In this document: one piece after another, positions 26,216 through 39,594 of the stretch
How positions within the stretch are numbered: position 1 is the first letter of the stretch
Layout of the letters: each line of letters opens with the position of its first letter
DNA from: Manis javanica
Taxonomy: Eukaryota; Chordata; Mammalia; Pholidota; Manidae
Length of the DNA: 64,000 bases
Reading direction: 5' to 3'
Assembly (NCBI RefSeq): GCF_040802235.1
Contig: NC_133156.1
Coordinates: forward strand, 185,268,351 to 185,332,350
Notes under the pieces: generated by a model
What the model was told of the DNA's origin: nothing
Databases searched by the model: none
What the model saw: only the letters and a program-made list of their open reading frames with translations
Position numbers and translations under genes: made by a program

Positions 26216-26879
26216 GCAGTCATAATATAATGGATTCAGGAATCATCAGTGGATGTTAAAATGAGTGGGTGAAAGTTTAGGAAGTGCTTGGATACTTAGT
26301 CTTAAAACTCACTTCTCACAAAGAGCTTCTTAAATAACAGGGGGAGAAAATGTAACTTTACGATGGAGAAACCTGGTGGACCTTAACTAAGTGATCAAAG
26401 TTAACATTTATATCAGCCAGGCGAAAAATCAACATTATGTGTGTGTCTCCTGATATATGAGAAGAACACATTACCACCTTGGTATTTTACCAGAGGGCTT
26501 AATCTTAATCTAATCATGAGGAAGCATGAGGCAAACCTGTCGAAGGATAGTCTACAAAATAAATGGCCAGTACTCTTTAAAAGTGTCAAAATAATGAAAG
26601 ACTGAAGAATTCTTCCAATATAAAGTGCACTAAAGGACATGACAAGCGAATTCAATACATAATCCAGGATTTTTTCCCTATAAAGAATGTTATTGGAACA
26701 TATTTATGTATTACAGAAAAATATAGAATATTATGGAACCATAATACTAGAACATGTAGAATAGATTCAGAGTATATTGGTTCTGTTGCCATATTTTATT
26801 TTAATTGGTGAATTTCTTCAAATTCTTTAACAGTTGGTATTCCCTAATGGAAAAATTTAAATATGATCTTTAGACCAGA

Positions 26880-27400
26880 TCAGCAGTTTTCAGAGTGGTC
26901 CATAGATACCTGGGAATACCTTTACCCTTTCAGGTGTCCATTAAGTCAAAACTTTTCCTAATACTAAAACATTGTTTTATTCTCTGTGTTTATATTTGCA
27001 TGGATGGTACAGAAGCAATGCTTGGTAAAACTGCTGATACCTTAGCATGAATCAAAACAGTGGCACCATGCTGTATTAGTAATCACCATATTCTTCACTG
27101 GCATGCAGTTGCGAGTTTTAAAAAATAGCAGTTTCACTTAATATTATTGGTAAAACAACAGAAATTACTAATTTTATTAAATCTAACCATTCATGTACAT
27201 GTATCTTTAATATTCTGTATGATGAAGTGATATGTGTAAAAATCATTACTTCTGCATATTGAAGTTACAGTTATTCTGAGGAAAAACAGGTGCTTGTGTG
27301 TTTTGCAAGGTGAGCTAGTTAATTGCCTTTTTCATAGAATACAGAACTTTTTGAGAACTGCTGACAAAATCTGAGACAGTATTTGGGAGACATTTTCTCA
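26880..27400 (+). mobile_element. hAT-like DNA transposon remnant
   Basis: The left end (cagcagttttcagagtggtc, then catagatacctgggaatacc, 'ctttcaggtgtccattaagtc') follows the layout of a mammalian hAT non-autonomous element whose ends read 'tctcaaagtgtggtcc'. The right part is diverged and its boundary is uncertain. Confidence 0.5.
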
Positions 27401-27419
27401 AAAATGAATAGCCTGACAC

Positions 27420-30395
27420 ACATGAAACATGAAAAAATAGAGTAACAGAGAAATAGAAGATACAAAGAAGTACCAAATGGTAATTTTAGAACTGAAATAT
27501 ATAACTGATAAAATAGCACAGTGAGTTCAACAGTGGATGGGAACAGAGGAAAGAATCAGTAAACTGACAAAATAAAAGAAATACTGAACAGTAGAAACAA
27601 AATAGACTGAAAAAATTATTCACAGAGCTCTCAGGGAGCTGGAGAATATAAAAAAAGATTGAGCCCTTGTATTACTGGATTCCTAGGAGAGGAAGAAAGC
27701 AGAAAGGCTGTAAAATTACTTAAGGAAATGGTGGCTGAAAATTCCCCAAACTTGGCAAAAGATAAAAGATTAAAGAAGCCAAGTGAACATTAAACAAAAT
27801 AAACCGGTAGAGATCTATACCAAAACACCTCAAAGTCATACTTCTGAAAATTAAAGACAAATGTTGAAATCAACACAAAAGAAATGACCCTTTATTTACA
27901 TAGAAGGGAAAACAGTTAGAATGACAGATTTCTCATCAGAAACTATGGAAGCCAGAAGGAAATGACTTGTTTTTCAAGTGCTGAAAGACAAGTACTGCCA
28001 GCCCCAAAGCCTGCATCCAGAGAAAATAACCTTTGGAATGAAAGGGAAATCAATATTCACAGATGAAAGAAAATTAGGAGACTATGTTGCCAGCAAATTT
28101 GCCCTAAAAGAATAGGTAAAGGAAATTCTAAAAAAAGAATGGAAATGTTAAAAGAAGGAATTTTGTAAAATCAGGAAGGAAGAACAAAGTATAAAAGTAT
28201 GGGTAAATACAGTAGACTTTCCTTCTCCTTTTGAGTTTTCTAAATTATGTTTGACAGTTGAAGCAAAAGTTATAACTAGGTCTGATGGTCTGATAATGGT
28301 TGTAAAGGTATGTAGAAAAAAAATATTTTAAGACAGCTGTAAGTAAGGGAGGGTAAAATGATGACACCAGTATATTGTGAAAATTTATGTACATATAATG
28401 TAACATATACATTATGTATAAGAAAGGTATACAAAGAGGTATACTTAAAAACATAAGATAAATCAAAATGGATTTCCAGAAGTGTTCAGGAAGGCATGGT
28501 AAAACAGAATGTACAGGAAACAAAAAGTAAAATGGCACATTAAGCCCCAACATAACCCATAATACCATGAAATGTACATGGCCTAAATACACCAATTATA
28601 AAACAGATACTGGCAGAGTGAAAACTTGACTCAGCTATGTCTACAAGAAACTCACTTCAAACATAATAATGTAGGCAGATTGAAAATAAAGGAATAAGAT
28701 AAATAATGCAAACATTAATCCTAAGAAAGCACGAATGACTGTATTAGTAATATAAAGTGACCTCAGGGCAAAGACAATTACCAGACACTGAGTGGTTACT
28801 CCTAATGATAAAAGGGTAAATCCATCAGAGCAATTTTAATGTGTTCGTATCATATAAAGCTACACAATACATGAAATAAAAAATTTATAGAACTGCATGA
28901 AGAAACAGACAAGTCTAAATTTATAGTTGTAGACTCCAAGACCTCTTTCTCAACAAGTGGTAGAACAACTAAGCAGAAAATCAGCAAGGATCTAGAAGCA
29001 CTCAACAACACAGTAGTATCTAATTGACATTTACAAGCCAGTCCACCAAACAGCAGTGGAATACAGCTAGCTGCCTTTAAAGTGCCTGCAGAACACTTAC
29101 CAAGGTAAGCTATAACCTGGGCCAAAACAAACCTCAACAAATGCAAAAGAATTGAAGTCATACAAAATGTGTTCTCTGACCACAATGGAGTAAAACCTGA
29201 AGTCTGTAACAAAGATAACTGGAACATATACATTAGATTAATGTTTCAAGTGTTCAGAACACTTGAAAACTGCTAATAAGTACACCTCTAAATAATCCAT
29301 AGGTCAAAGAGGAAATATCAAGGGTGATAGAAATACTTCAAATGAAAACAATACAACCTATTGAAATGTGTGGGGCATACCTAAAGCAGTGGTGAGAAGG
29401 AAATTTATAGCCCTAAATCCACACTTTGGAAAAGAGAAAACAAATCTCAAAACTAATTATCTAAAGTTCTCTCTCTTTTTTTAAAGCAACATCTTCCCAA
29501 AGCAAGGGGAAGGAAGGACATAAAGATAAAAGTAAAAGTCATTGAAACTGAAAACAGAAAAATAGAGAAAATCAATTTAAGACCTGGTGCTTCAAAAAGA
29601 TCAATAAATTGACAAACCTCTAGACAGAGACTGAGAAGAATAAAAGAAGAAACAAAAGTATCAGGAATGAAATAGAGGTTATCGCCATAGACCCTGCAGA
29701 CATGAAAAAGATAATGGAATACTGTGAGAAAACTACACACACAAATTTGACAGCTTTGATGCCATGCGACAGTTGCTTGAAAAATACAAACTACCATACC
29801 TCACCCAGTATGAAATAGATGAACTTTTTAATAGCCCCATTGCCTTAATACCAAAATCAAAGACAACTAAAATAAAAAGAAAACTAGTGAACAATGTTCC
29901 CATATTAATGTTAAGTGGAGAAATCCATAGCAAGTTAAGTAGTCTATGAAAAAAAATTGTATACCATGACCAACTATGGTTCACTGCAGGGATGCAGGGC
30001 TGGATCACTGTTTGAAACTCAATATAAATAACTCACTGTATAAACATGTTAAAGAAGAAAAATCACATGATTACATTATTTAATGGAGAAACAAAGGTTT
30101 GATAAAATTCAGGACCCATTCTTGATTAAAAAAATATATAGGGGTAACAGCTGGATAAGAAACATCTATTAAAAAACCTATAGCATTAACCTTATACTTA
30201 ATGGGGACTGACTGCTTTTCCTATGCGATCCAGTAACAAGGCAGAGATACCTGCTTTCACCACTCTTTCAACATAGTACTGAAAATGCTAGCCAGTGTGA
30301 TATGGCAAAGAAGGATATGAAAGGAAGAAAAACTGTCCCCATTTGCAGATGACATGATTGACGACATAGAAAATCCTGAGAATTCATCAAGATTG
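27420..30395 (+). mobile_element. Old sense L1, ORF1 to mid-ORF2, coding frames destroyed
   Basis: The order is L1 ORF1 C-terminal half (gaggaaagaatcagtaaact at about 27548, then atttctcatcagaaactatg at about 27930), the inter-ORF region, endonuclease region (ctacaagaaactcacttcaa at about 28640) and reverse transcriptase region up to a recognisable 'FADD' DNA block (tttgcagatgacatgat at about 30340). It stops abruptly at about 30395, so the ORF2 C-terminus and 3' UTR are missing. Frameshifts and stops are everywhere. Confidence 0.85.
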
Positions 30396-33300
30396 TAGGA
30401 TAGTTAATATTGGATAGTGGAGAAGAACTGGTTAGGTTAGGTGTTACTTACAGGAGTTTTAAATTGTAGAATTGAGTAACAGGTACGATTATTTCACTCT
30501 CCATTGTTCAGTAAGATCTTTAAAATAGTTAACATATATCGTGTACCTTTAAATATTTGCTGTATGAATTCAAGCAAGTTGCTGAATATAATTTTGGCAG
30601 GATTTACCAGGCTAGTGAATTTTAGGGTTTTTTCCTCTTAAGTCATTTGACAAGTACAGATATGTTAATGACTTCTGTTGGAAAACTAGTCACTTTTTAA
30701 CAATGCTGTACTGTCTTAACATATTCCTGCCATGTGATAGCACTATAATCTTTACTGAGTAGCCACAAAATCTGTGGTGCCAGATTTGTTGCTGTAACTA
30801 AGGGCATGTTTGATTTATATTGCTAACAACTTGTACTTCTGAGATTTACTGTCTTTTCCTTTCTTTGCACTTACTATTGTACTAGCCTCCAAAAGAGAGT
30901 AATAAAAATTAAGTAAACTCTATTTGGGAAACTGTCTCTTGGCACAAACAGGATGCTTTAAGGAGTTCCTTGACATTCTGTGTCTGTGTTCTCTCCCCCT
31001 TTCATCCTCCTTTCTTTCCCACTTTCCATATTTAAATATGCCTAGCATCTTAATTAGTAGTCAAAAAATTTAACACAGCCAGAAGGACCCCCTGAAATAA
31101 TCTAATCTAATTTTCTTCTTCCATGGACAAGTCAGTACCTAGAAGGAAGGGTACTTGTGGCCTTAACAGCCTGATAAAAACTTGTCCCTGGAAGTCCACA
31201 GATATCAGCAATGGTTATCTCTTGCTTATGTCCTTTGATCTTTTCACTTTGTTCCCCCAAGTTCACCCACCCAGTTTCACACTTTTTTTATACTTGTAAG
31301 AATAAGGAATATCTGTTCTATAAATATTCAAATGGTCAGTGATTTTACTACAGAAAAAAATGGATTTTGTTAACAGTAATTACTTTAGCAGTGGGAAGTT
31401 TGGCAGTCTCTGTCTTTCAGCAAAGACATTTGGATTGATTATACTTTTTCTTAAAGTCATATTATTCAGCATTGTTTTTGAAATTTCATATAATTATCAA
31501 TTTTGGTACACATTGAATCAGTAGGAACATGGAAATATTTTCTAAAGAAATTTCTGGCAAATGAAATATTTTTGAATATCTCTTAGCTCATTTTGTTTAG
31601 AGTTCATTTGATCTTAAAACAAGGTGTGAGATAATAAAAATACATTTTATAGCAGAGGCAGAGACAGGAAGATTACAGACCTGTGGACTGTTGGATGCAG
31701 ACATAATTCTAGTGCTCGATCTATCTCTGGGAGAACAAGCCAGTACATCTGTGGCAATTCAAGGAAGAAACATTCGAGTACTTTTTAAGGAAGTCTTAAT
31801 GAAGACCAATAGTCCAAGAGCGTAAGTGTGTCAGAATTCCCACGCAGTCAAGTACTTTGGCCCTCCTCAAGAATTGAACTAGCTCATTAAAAATTGTAAA
31901 CTACGATGTCATCCAGATTTGTGTCTTTTCCAGGAAGAAAAAATTGCCAGCTTGAGAATTTAAATCCTCAGTTGACTAGAATGTTATACTGTGGGGTCGT
32001 GTTTGTTGCTTGCTCCATTTCATATTAGGTATAATTTGAAGCAAGAGGTCCAACAGTAAAATATATATCAATTGTATGTGATCTTTTCAGATCTCTTTGA
32101 AGCTAGTTGTGGATCTGGTACCTTCGTAAAGGATCCTGGGAAGGACATCTGTCTGTCTCTTCCAAATATTATTCCAGTTTACATGACACAGTAAACTTTG
32201 TGTCACAAAATATGATTCCTTTAAGTTAAACACTTGTTCTACAAGTGTGTCTCTCTTTCAGAACACAGATATTCCCAGAGAATGATGAGCTGTAATAGAT
32301 TGAGTGATTCCTACCACATGTATTTTTTTAAGAATTCTTTCCTTGTTTTCATTATTTCTAGAGAAGATTCATGGCAATGCAAACAATACTGGGTGCCTAA
32401 AATAGGGAAAGCAAAAATAACTTACACCACCAAAGATAAATTTCTAGTTTAAAATAATACTCAGTGTCTGACTTGTCTTTTAAAGCAACTCTGTATTACT
32501 CCAAACCCTTGAGGAGCCTATGCTTCCTGAATATGAAGTAATTAAATTTTATCATAGAGGCAGGCAGAAAACTCTTAGCCTCAAACTGCTGCAGCAGTCT
32601 TGAAGTCAATCTTGAAGTCAATAAATCTTATGTGCTTCAAAACAACTTTCTATAAACTCTCTTTATAAAAGAAAATACGAAGGATGCTTTTAAAGAATGT
32701 CTTGGTAAACACCAGATTTAGCATCTCAAGTAGTCATGTCCCATTGGATCATCTTATCTAACATATATTAAATTTGTGGTGATGGAGGTAAAAACTTAGA
32801 CTTGAAACAAAGAATTTAGATAAATGAAGATATTTTCTGAAAACATTATGACAATAAAAGCATTTAAGCATTTCAAAATGATAACCAGATAATCAAGATA
32901 TAAATTCAAAAGTGAGATATTTACAATGAGGTATATTATTAAAACTTTTTTACCTTTTCCTCATAATTACAGGCTTTGGTTTGGAAGTCATTACAATCAT
33001 AATGGTTCCAAAAAATGAAGTTATTAGTAATTTTACATGAAATCATGGTTAAAATAAATAAATCATACAGTTTTCATCACAAAGAAATGAGCGCAAACTT
33101 TCAGCACTCCAGATGAAACTCTCAGTGACAAAGTGAAAATTTTGACTAGTTTAAATATCAAAGATTAGATGTTGAAATGCCCCATTTGCCCTCTTTACCT
33201 CTTGTGACAATTGAAAATCAGGCAGAAAATTCTTAAAGGCTCAAAACTTCATACAAATTAAGATTTTTTTACTCCTGTTGGGACCATAGAAACTATTGAG

Positions 33301-34244
33301 TCATTACAGTGCATTCTCATTAGAACAAGTAATGAGGGGGAAGCAGCTCCATTTCTGCTTCCTCCAAGTTGGAAAACATATGGAGCAAAAATTGGATAGG
33401 CACAAAGTGAGTGAACCACATACCACTGTCTGAACTCCGAGACAAGAAAGCATTCATTACACTTGTGCACATCTGCACAAGCCCATATGCTTCCCAGTAA
33501 GAAAAGAAAAGAAAAAATAAATAAATAAAAATAAATTTTATAGATGCATACTGTAAAATTTGGATTACTTTCAAAAGGCTTGCTGTCAGAATATTACACA
33601 ATTTAATAGACTTTTAAAAGGTGACAACATTATCTTGGTTATAGGCTTTCCTTGTGAACTAAAATATTACATAAGTATTAGAAACTGCTTGTGTATTTAA
33701 AGTGTATGTAGGTCCAAATGCTTAGTAGATACTCATGAAAAGTGAGCATCAAGGAAAGTGAAAATCTGAAGTTCTTTAATAACTGGACTTTCAAGAATTG
33801 GTTGAGTCTCCTAATTGCCCTTAATCTAACCATGTTCTCAACACACTATTGCTTAAAATGCTGCCTAAACCAAGTTTGTTAAGGTTATCTAGATTTTTAC
33901 ATGCACCCATAAAATTCTATATTGAATAAACAGAATATCAAAATATATGTTGATAATCTGACAAGGGATAAAGAGATAAAAAGACAGTTGCTGCCTTCTT
34001 GAAGTTTAAAATCCGAGAAGGGGACTAAGTAAAGGATGAATTATAAGGGTCAAATTATAATAACTAAATAGTCTCTAGATTCTCATGGTACTACAAGATT
34101 AATCTGAAAAATATGTAGTTTGCTCCCTTGAAATGCAGATGCGTGTGACAGGAAACTTTTAAAAAGTGATGAGATGTTTATCTTTTTTAACTAGGCACTT
34201 AAATCTGGCACTTAAAACAATTCCATTATACTTGGGACTATTTA
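30396..34244. other. Intron 1, longest stretch without recognised repeats
   Basis: About 3.8 kb in which I recognise no gene and no repeat apart from an A/T-rich simple run at 33499-33540. Possible regulatory or conserved non-coding content cannot be judged without alignment. A weak exon-like segment at 31652-31822 is discussed in findings. Confidence 0.45.
33499..33540. repeat. A-rich simple repeat (AAAAG/AAAT units)
   Basis: Successive aaaag and aaat units form a short low-complexity run. Confidence 0.7.
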
Positions 34245-34905
34245 CTAAATTTTAAGAATGATCTTTATTGAAGTATAACTTACACCTAATAAAGTAACCA
34301 GTTTTAAGCATACAGTTAATGTGTCTTGACAAATGTCTGTAGTTTGTAAGGACCACCACAATCAAGATGTAGAACATTTCTTTCACTCTGTTACCTGATA
34401 ACCCTTTGCATTCATCCCCCACTTGTGGCATCCCCTGATCCTTCAGTAACTATAGTTTGCCTTTTCTAACATTTATAAATGGAATCATGAGCATGTAGTG
34501 TTTTCTATCAGGATTCTTTTGCTTAGCATATTGCTTTTGCGATTCATTTGGGATAAACTCATGATGTATCAGTGTAGTCTTCCTATTCATTACTGAGTTA
34601 TACTCCATTGTCTGGATATGCCACAGTTTATCCATTTGACAGTTGATGGACATTTAGATTGTTTCTTGTTTGGCCTATTAACAGTATAACTTCTGTGGAT
34701 ACATTTGGGCAGATCTTTGTATGTACGTGTTTTCATTTCTGAAAGTTATGCTAAATTTAATATTTAGAACCCACCAAACTGTTTTCCAAAATGGCTGTAA
34801 TTTAGAATTCCCATCAGCAATATATAAAAATTTCAGTTCCTCCACATCTTTTCCAACACTTGGTATGTCAACATTTTTACTTTTAGCCACATATATATGT
34901 CTGGG
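34245..34905 (-). mobile_element. Old antisense L1 3' end
   Basis: It starts in the antisense 3' UTR (ttattgaagtataacttaca, ccaccacaatcaagatgtag) and runs into the ORF2 C-terminus (minus-strand frame with HIQTMEYNS, 34450-34653). It is broken by frameshifts. It probably belongs to the same old insertion as the L1 body from 35505 to 41620, separated from it by the repeat at 34908 and the inverted segment at 35211. Confidence 0.75.
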
Positions 34906-34907
34906 TG

Positions 34908-35210
34908 TTAATTTTCTATTGCTATGTAACAAATTACTATAAATGTAGTGGCTTCAAACAGCACTTATTATTCATAGCTCTGTAGATCATAAGTTCAGCA
35001 TGGGGTCTCTCTTCATTGTATCACAGTGTTGAAATCCAGGTGTCTGGATTTCAAACAAATCTTCTGGGGAATATTCTGTTTCCAAGGTTATTTAGATTCT
35101 TAGAAGAATTCATTTGCTTTCTGTTGGAGGATTGAGGTCTCTGCTTGTTCACTGTCAGTCGAAGGCCACTCTGAGCTCCTAGAGAGGCTGCCTGCCTCTC
35201 TAGGAGCCTG
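34908..35210 (+). repeat. Old interspersed repeat ('gtaacaaattactataaa' family), truncated at a palindrome
   Basis: This is a second member of the family at 25745 (ttctattgctatgtaacaaa, then tagtggcttcaaacagcact). Its right end passes into a perfect 14-bp inverted repeat (35175-35188 and 35194-35207, 5-nt loop), where normal repeat sequence stops. Confidence 0.6.
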
Positions 35211-35485
35211 CTTTCTGTCTCGACATATTTATCTATTCTGGATATTACATCATGTAGTATGTGTTCCTTTGTAACTGGCCTCTTTTATTAGAATATTTTC
35301 AGGTTCATCCATACAGTATCAAAAATCAATACCTTATTACAATATTATCAGTATCAATATTTTATTATTTGGCATAATACCACTGTATGGATATACCACA
35401 TTTTATTTATGTTTATCAGTTAATGGACATTTGGATTGTCTCTTTTTGGGGGCTATTATGAATAATGCTACTATAAACACACACA
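35211..35485 (-). mobile_element. L1 segment, near-identical inverted copy of 20611-20895
   Basis: This is old L1 3' sequence in minus orientation. By eye the reverse complement of 20611-20895 matches with about ten substitutions and one 3-nt gap over roughly 280 bp, far closer than two independently aged old L1s should be. It begins immediately after the palindrome at 35175-35207. Confidence 0.85.
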
Positions 35486-35584
35486 TACAAAAATATGTTG
35501 TCTTTTTTCCCCACATTGAATTACCTGGATGCCTTTGTCAAAAATCACTTGACTGACTGTATATCTTTTTTATTCCATTTTATT

Positions 35585-36318
35585 CTGTTCCATTGATTTT
35601 TTTTGATATCATTAATCTACAATTACATGAGGAACATTATGTTTACTAGACTCCCCCAGTCACCAAGTTCCCCCCACATACCCATTGCAGTCACTTACCA
35701 TCAGCATAGTAAGATGCTGTAGAATCACTGCTTGTCTTCTCTGTGTTGTACAGCCCTCCCCATGCCCCCACACACATTATACATACCAATCATAATGCCC
35801 CCTTTCTTTCCCTCCCCCCCTTATCCCTCCCTTCCCACCCATCCTCCCCAGTCCCTTTCCTTTTGGTAACTCTTAGTCCATTCTTGGATTCTGTGAGTCT
35901 GCTGCTGTTACACTCCTTCAGGTTTTTCTTTGTTCTTATACTCCACAGATGAGTGAAATCATTTGATACTTGTCTTTCTCTGCCTGGCTCATTTCACTGA
36001 GCATAATACCCTCTGGCTCCATCCATGTTGTTGCAAATGGTAGGATTTGTTTTCTTCTTATGGCTGAATAATATTCCATTGTGTATATGTACCACATCTT
36101 CTTTATCCATTCATCTACTGGTGGACACTTAGGTTGCTTCCATTTCTTGGCTATTGTAAACAGTGCTGCGATAAACATAGGGTTGCATATGTCTTGTTGA
36201 AACTGGGCTGCTGCATTCTTAGGGTAAATTCCTAGGAGTGGAAGTTCTGGGTCAAATGTTATTTCTACTTTTAGTTTTTTGAGGAACCTCCATACTGCTT
36301 TCCTGTTCCATTGATTTT
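35585..36318 (-). mobile_element. 5'-truncated antisense L1 (about 0.7 kb) with target-site duplications
   Basis: The insertion (about 35601-36302) begins with a T-run and L1 3' UTR and ends in the ORF2 C-terminus (minus frame 35936-36178 with TMEYYSAIR and SLICGV). It is flanked by ctgttccattgatttt at 35585-35600 and 36303-36318, a 16-bp target-site duplication of the host L1. It has no retroviral tail and is closely similar to the 11.5 kb copy. Confidence 0.93.
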
Positions 36319-37270
36319 TATGTTTTTTCTTAACATCAATATTACTCTGTTGATGACTCTACCTTTATAATAATTCTTTAAGTCAGATAGTGCAACTTCA
36401 ACATTATTATTATTTTTCATATTGTTTGACTACTTAGATCTGTTGCAATTCCTTGTTTTCTAATTAGTTTTTTGACTTCTATAAAATATTTTACTGGATT
36501 TTGATTGAGATTGTTTTCTGTCAGTAGATCAGTATAGGGAGAGTTGCCATCTTAACAGTGAGCTTCTGATCTGTGACTGTGATAAAGTTCTCTTTTTTAG
36601 ATCATCTTATAATTTCTCTAAGCTGTGTTTCAGTCTTCATTGTACAGTTCTTGCACATATTTTATTAGCTTTACCAGTAAGTATTTTGTATGTTTGATGG
36701 TTTTCTAAGTGAAAATATTTTCTTAATTTCATTTTCCAATTGTTAGTGAAATAGAGAAATACATTTGATTTTCATACATTGAGCTTGTATCCTGTGACCT
36801 CGCTTTATTCATTTATTAGGTATGATAATTTTTTTTTGTAATTTATTTAGGATTTATGTACATATACATACATGTCATCTGTGAGTAAAGGCAGTTTAAC
36901 TTCCTCTTCCCAGTCTGTATACCTTTTATTTCTTCTGCCTTGCCTTATTTCCCTGGTACAGATATTTTTATCTTGTTCCTGATCTTAAGGAAGAGGCATT
37001 TAGTCTTTTACCATATTAAGTATGATATTAACTGTAGGCTTTTTGTAGATAGAGGAAGATCTTTAGTTTGCTGAATTGGTCTTAGTATCATGAGTGGGTG
37101 TTGAAATTGGTCAGATGCTTTTATCTGTTGAGATAATTATGGCTTTTTTTTTCTTTTTCATTTGTTATTGTAGTGAATGAGATTGATTTTGGGTATTAAA
37201 CCAACCTGGCATTGCTGGGATATAATTCTCAGTTGGTCATGGTGTTTTAGTCTTTGAAACATTTTTCTGG

Positions 37271-38430
37271 CTTTACCCTCTGCTCCTCCCTTTGCCTGAG
37301 CGCTGCTCCGGCTGTGTCGTGCTCACTGGGAACTTAGGGATCCTGCTAAACTAGTGTTGCTGTTGTCTCCCTCCAGCCACCATCATGATCATTTACCAGG
37401 ACCTTGTCAGCTATGATGAGGTATTCTCCCACATCTCCAGTATCCAGGAGATCACTGATGGGCTCTGCCTGAAGGTTAAGGGGAAGATGGTCAGTAGGAC
37501 AGAGGGTAACATTGATGACTCTCTCATTGGGTGGAAATGCCTCTGTTTAAGGCCCTGAGGGCAGTTACCAAAAGGACCTTTGATAATACCATGAACCATC
37601 ACTTGTAGGAAATCAGCTTCACAAAAGAAGCCTATGAGAAATACATCAAAAGATTGTATGAAATCAAAGGCAAACTTGAAGAACAGAGACCAGAAAGAGT
37701 AAAACCTTTTATGACTGGGGCCGCAGAACAAATAAAGCACATCATTGCTAGTTTCAAAAACTGCCAGTTTTTTTTTTTGTGAAACATGAATCCAGGTGGC
37801 ATGGTTGCTCTGCTGGACGCTGTGAGGATGGTGTGACCCCATATATGATTTTCTTTAAGGATGGTTTAGAAGTGGAAATATGTTAACAAACTTAGCTCTC
37901 TGGATCTGTCACCTGCCATCGTAACTGGATGCTGCTTTTCATCCATACAACACCAGGACTTAGACAAATGGGACTGATGTCATCTTGAGGTCTTAAAATT
38001 TTAACTTTGATATATTTGGAGTAGAGGCATTGTTTTAAAGAAAAAAACATGTCATGTAGGTTGTCTAAAAATAAAATGCATTTAAGCTCATTTGAGAGAA
38101 TGCCTCTTAGTTTAATATGTATTTAAATCCATCCTGTATAGTGTTTGCAGAAACACTAGAGCCTGGTCATAGACTACTGCTAGAAAGCATGAAACTGTCT
38201 TCAGGTAACTCTATAATGAAAACTACTTCTGAGATTGAAATATAAAAATCAGGAATCAAAAGCCTTAATACTGAGGTAAAGGGAAAGACCATGCTCATAG
38301 CAGTGCCAACATTTGAAGTGGGGAAACACATATCATCTACAAATGGAAAGTGATGAATCTGTTATCTACAAATCTCTCCACCTCTGGAAGAGATTACCAA
38401 AAGAATAAAAAGAGTAATATTTTTTTTCTG
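37271..38430 (+). pseudogene. TPT1P: TPT1 (TCTP) processed pseudogene with long 3' UTR
   Basis: An intronless, broken copy of translationally controlled tumour protein mRNA lies in the old antisense L1. The 5' UTR is recognisable from 37271 (cctgagcgctgctccggctg). The ATG is at 37385 and opens [18 protein letters not shown]; further blocks are [35 protein letters not shown] and [11 protein letters not shown]. Breaks: a 1-nt insertion near 37532, a TAA replacing a Glu codon near 37548, and a deletion in the middle near 37564-37590. The stop-equivalent TAA is at 37884-37886. The 3' UTR includes the usual AATAAA (38070-38075) but the copy runs on to another AATAAA at 38404-38409. Flanking 'attttt(ttt)ctg' at 37261 and about 38419 is a probable, imperfect target-site duplication. 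Not expected to make protein. Confidence 0.92.
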
Positions 38431-39594
38431 TTTTGCTCAAATATTGTTAAGGATTTTTTTGCATCCATGGTCATGAAGAAATACTGTGGTATAGTTTTAT
38501 ATTTTGTAATGTCATTGTCTGATTTTGGTATCAGGGTAATACTGCCCTCATAAAATGAGCTAAGAACTGTTCCCTCTCCTGTTTTCTGAAGGAATTTGTG
38601 TAGGATTGATATGTTTTTGAATTTCAGATGCATGATAATTGACCAGTGAAGCCATCTGGATCTTATAGTTTCCTTTGTAGAAGATTTTTAACTCAAATTC
38701 AGTTTACCAGCTATAGAGACGTTTAGCTTTTCTCTTTTTTCTTGAGTTAGTTTTGGAAAGTCTTTCTTTCAAGAAACTTGGCCATTTTCCTTTTAATATC
38801 TAGAATTTGTAGTAATTTGTCTGGGGGTTCGTTTATTGGCCTTTTCCAAAATAGTAGTTTTTGGTTTTACTTACTTTTTGTATACTTTTTCTCTTTCATT
38901 GATTTCTGCCTTTTTCCCCCTCTGCCTTCTTTTCTTCGGGATTAATTTTTCTTTTTCTAGCTTTTTTAGATGGGAACAGATCACTGTGTTTTAGTCTCTT
39001 GTAAGAACATTTTCCTCAAAACACTGCTTAACCTGCATCCTGTAAAGTCTGACATCCCACGAAGTTCTGTTTTCACTCTATTCAAGTATTTCCTGATTTC
39101 TCTTGTCATTTCCTCTGTGACTCATGAGTTATTTAGAATCGTGTTGTTTAATTTCCAAATACTTGGATATTTGCAAATATCTTTCCAGTTTAATTCCATG
39201 GTAATGAGAGATGATATTCTATATTATTTCAAACCTTTTAAGTTATTGAGACATTTTTTGAGGCTCAGGATTATGTCTCTTCATGAATGTTTGATGTGCA
39301 CTGGAAAAGAATATTCTGTTGTAGGACATGTTAGTTGATAGTGTGCTTCTGAAATCTAATATAACTTCTGGGCTGGTTGGTTGGTTGGTTTTTGGTCTGC
39401 TTGTTATTTTGGCAGTTACTGTGAGAGAAATGTTAAAATCTTCAAACAAGATTGTTTTCCTTTCAGTTTTCTGTTTGCTTTCATTTATTTTGAAGCATTA
39501 TTATTAAGCATATGTATGTGTGTGTGTGTATATGTAACCTTAAATATATTGTGATATTATGACTTATAATAAACATTTATATAAGGGTTCTGGG

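Noticed and set aside
37385..37550. Functional TPT1 gene
   Set aside because: No introns, a frameshift and an early stop within the first 60 codons, an internal deletion, and its location inside an L1 all show a processed pseudogene.
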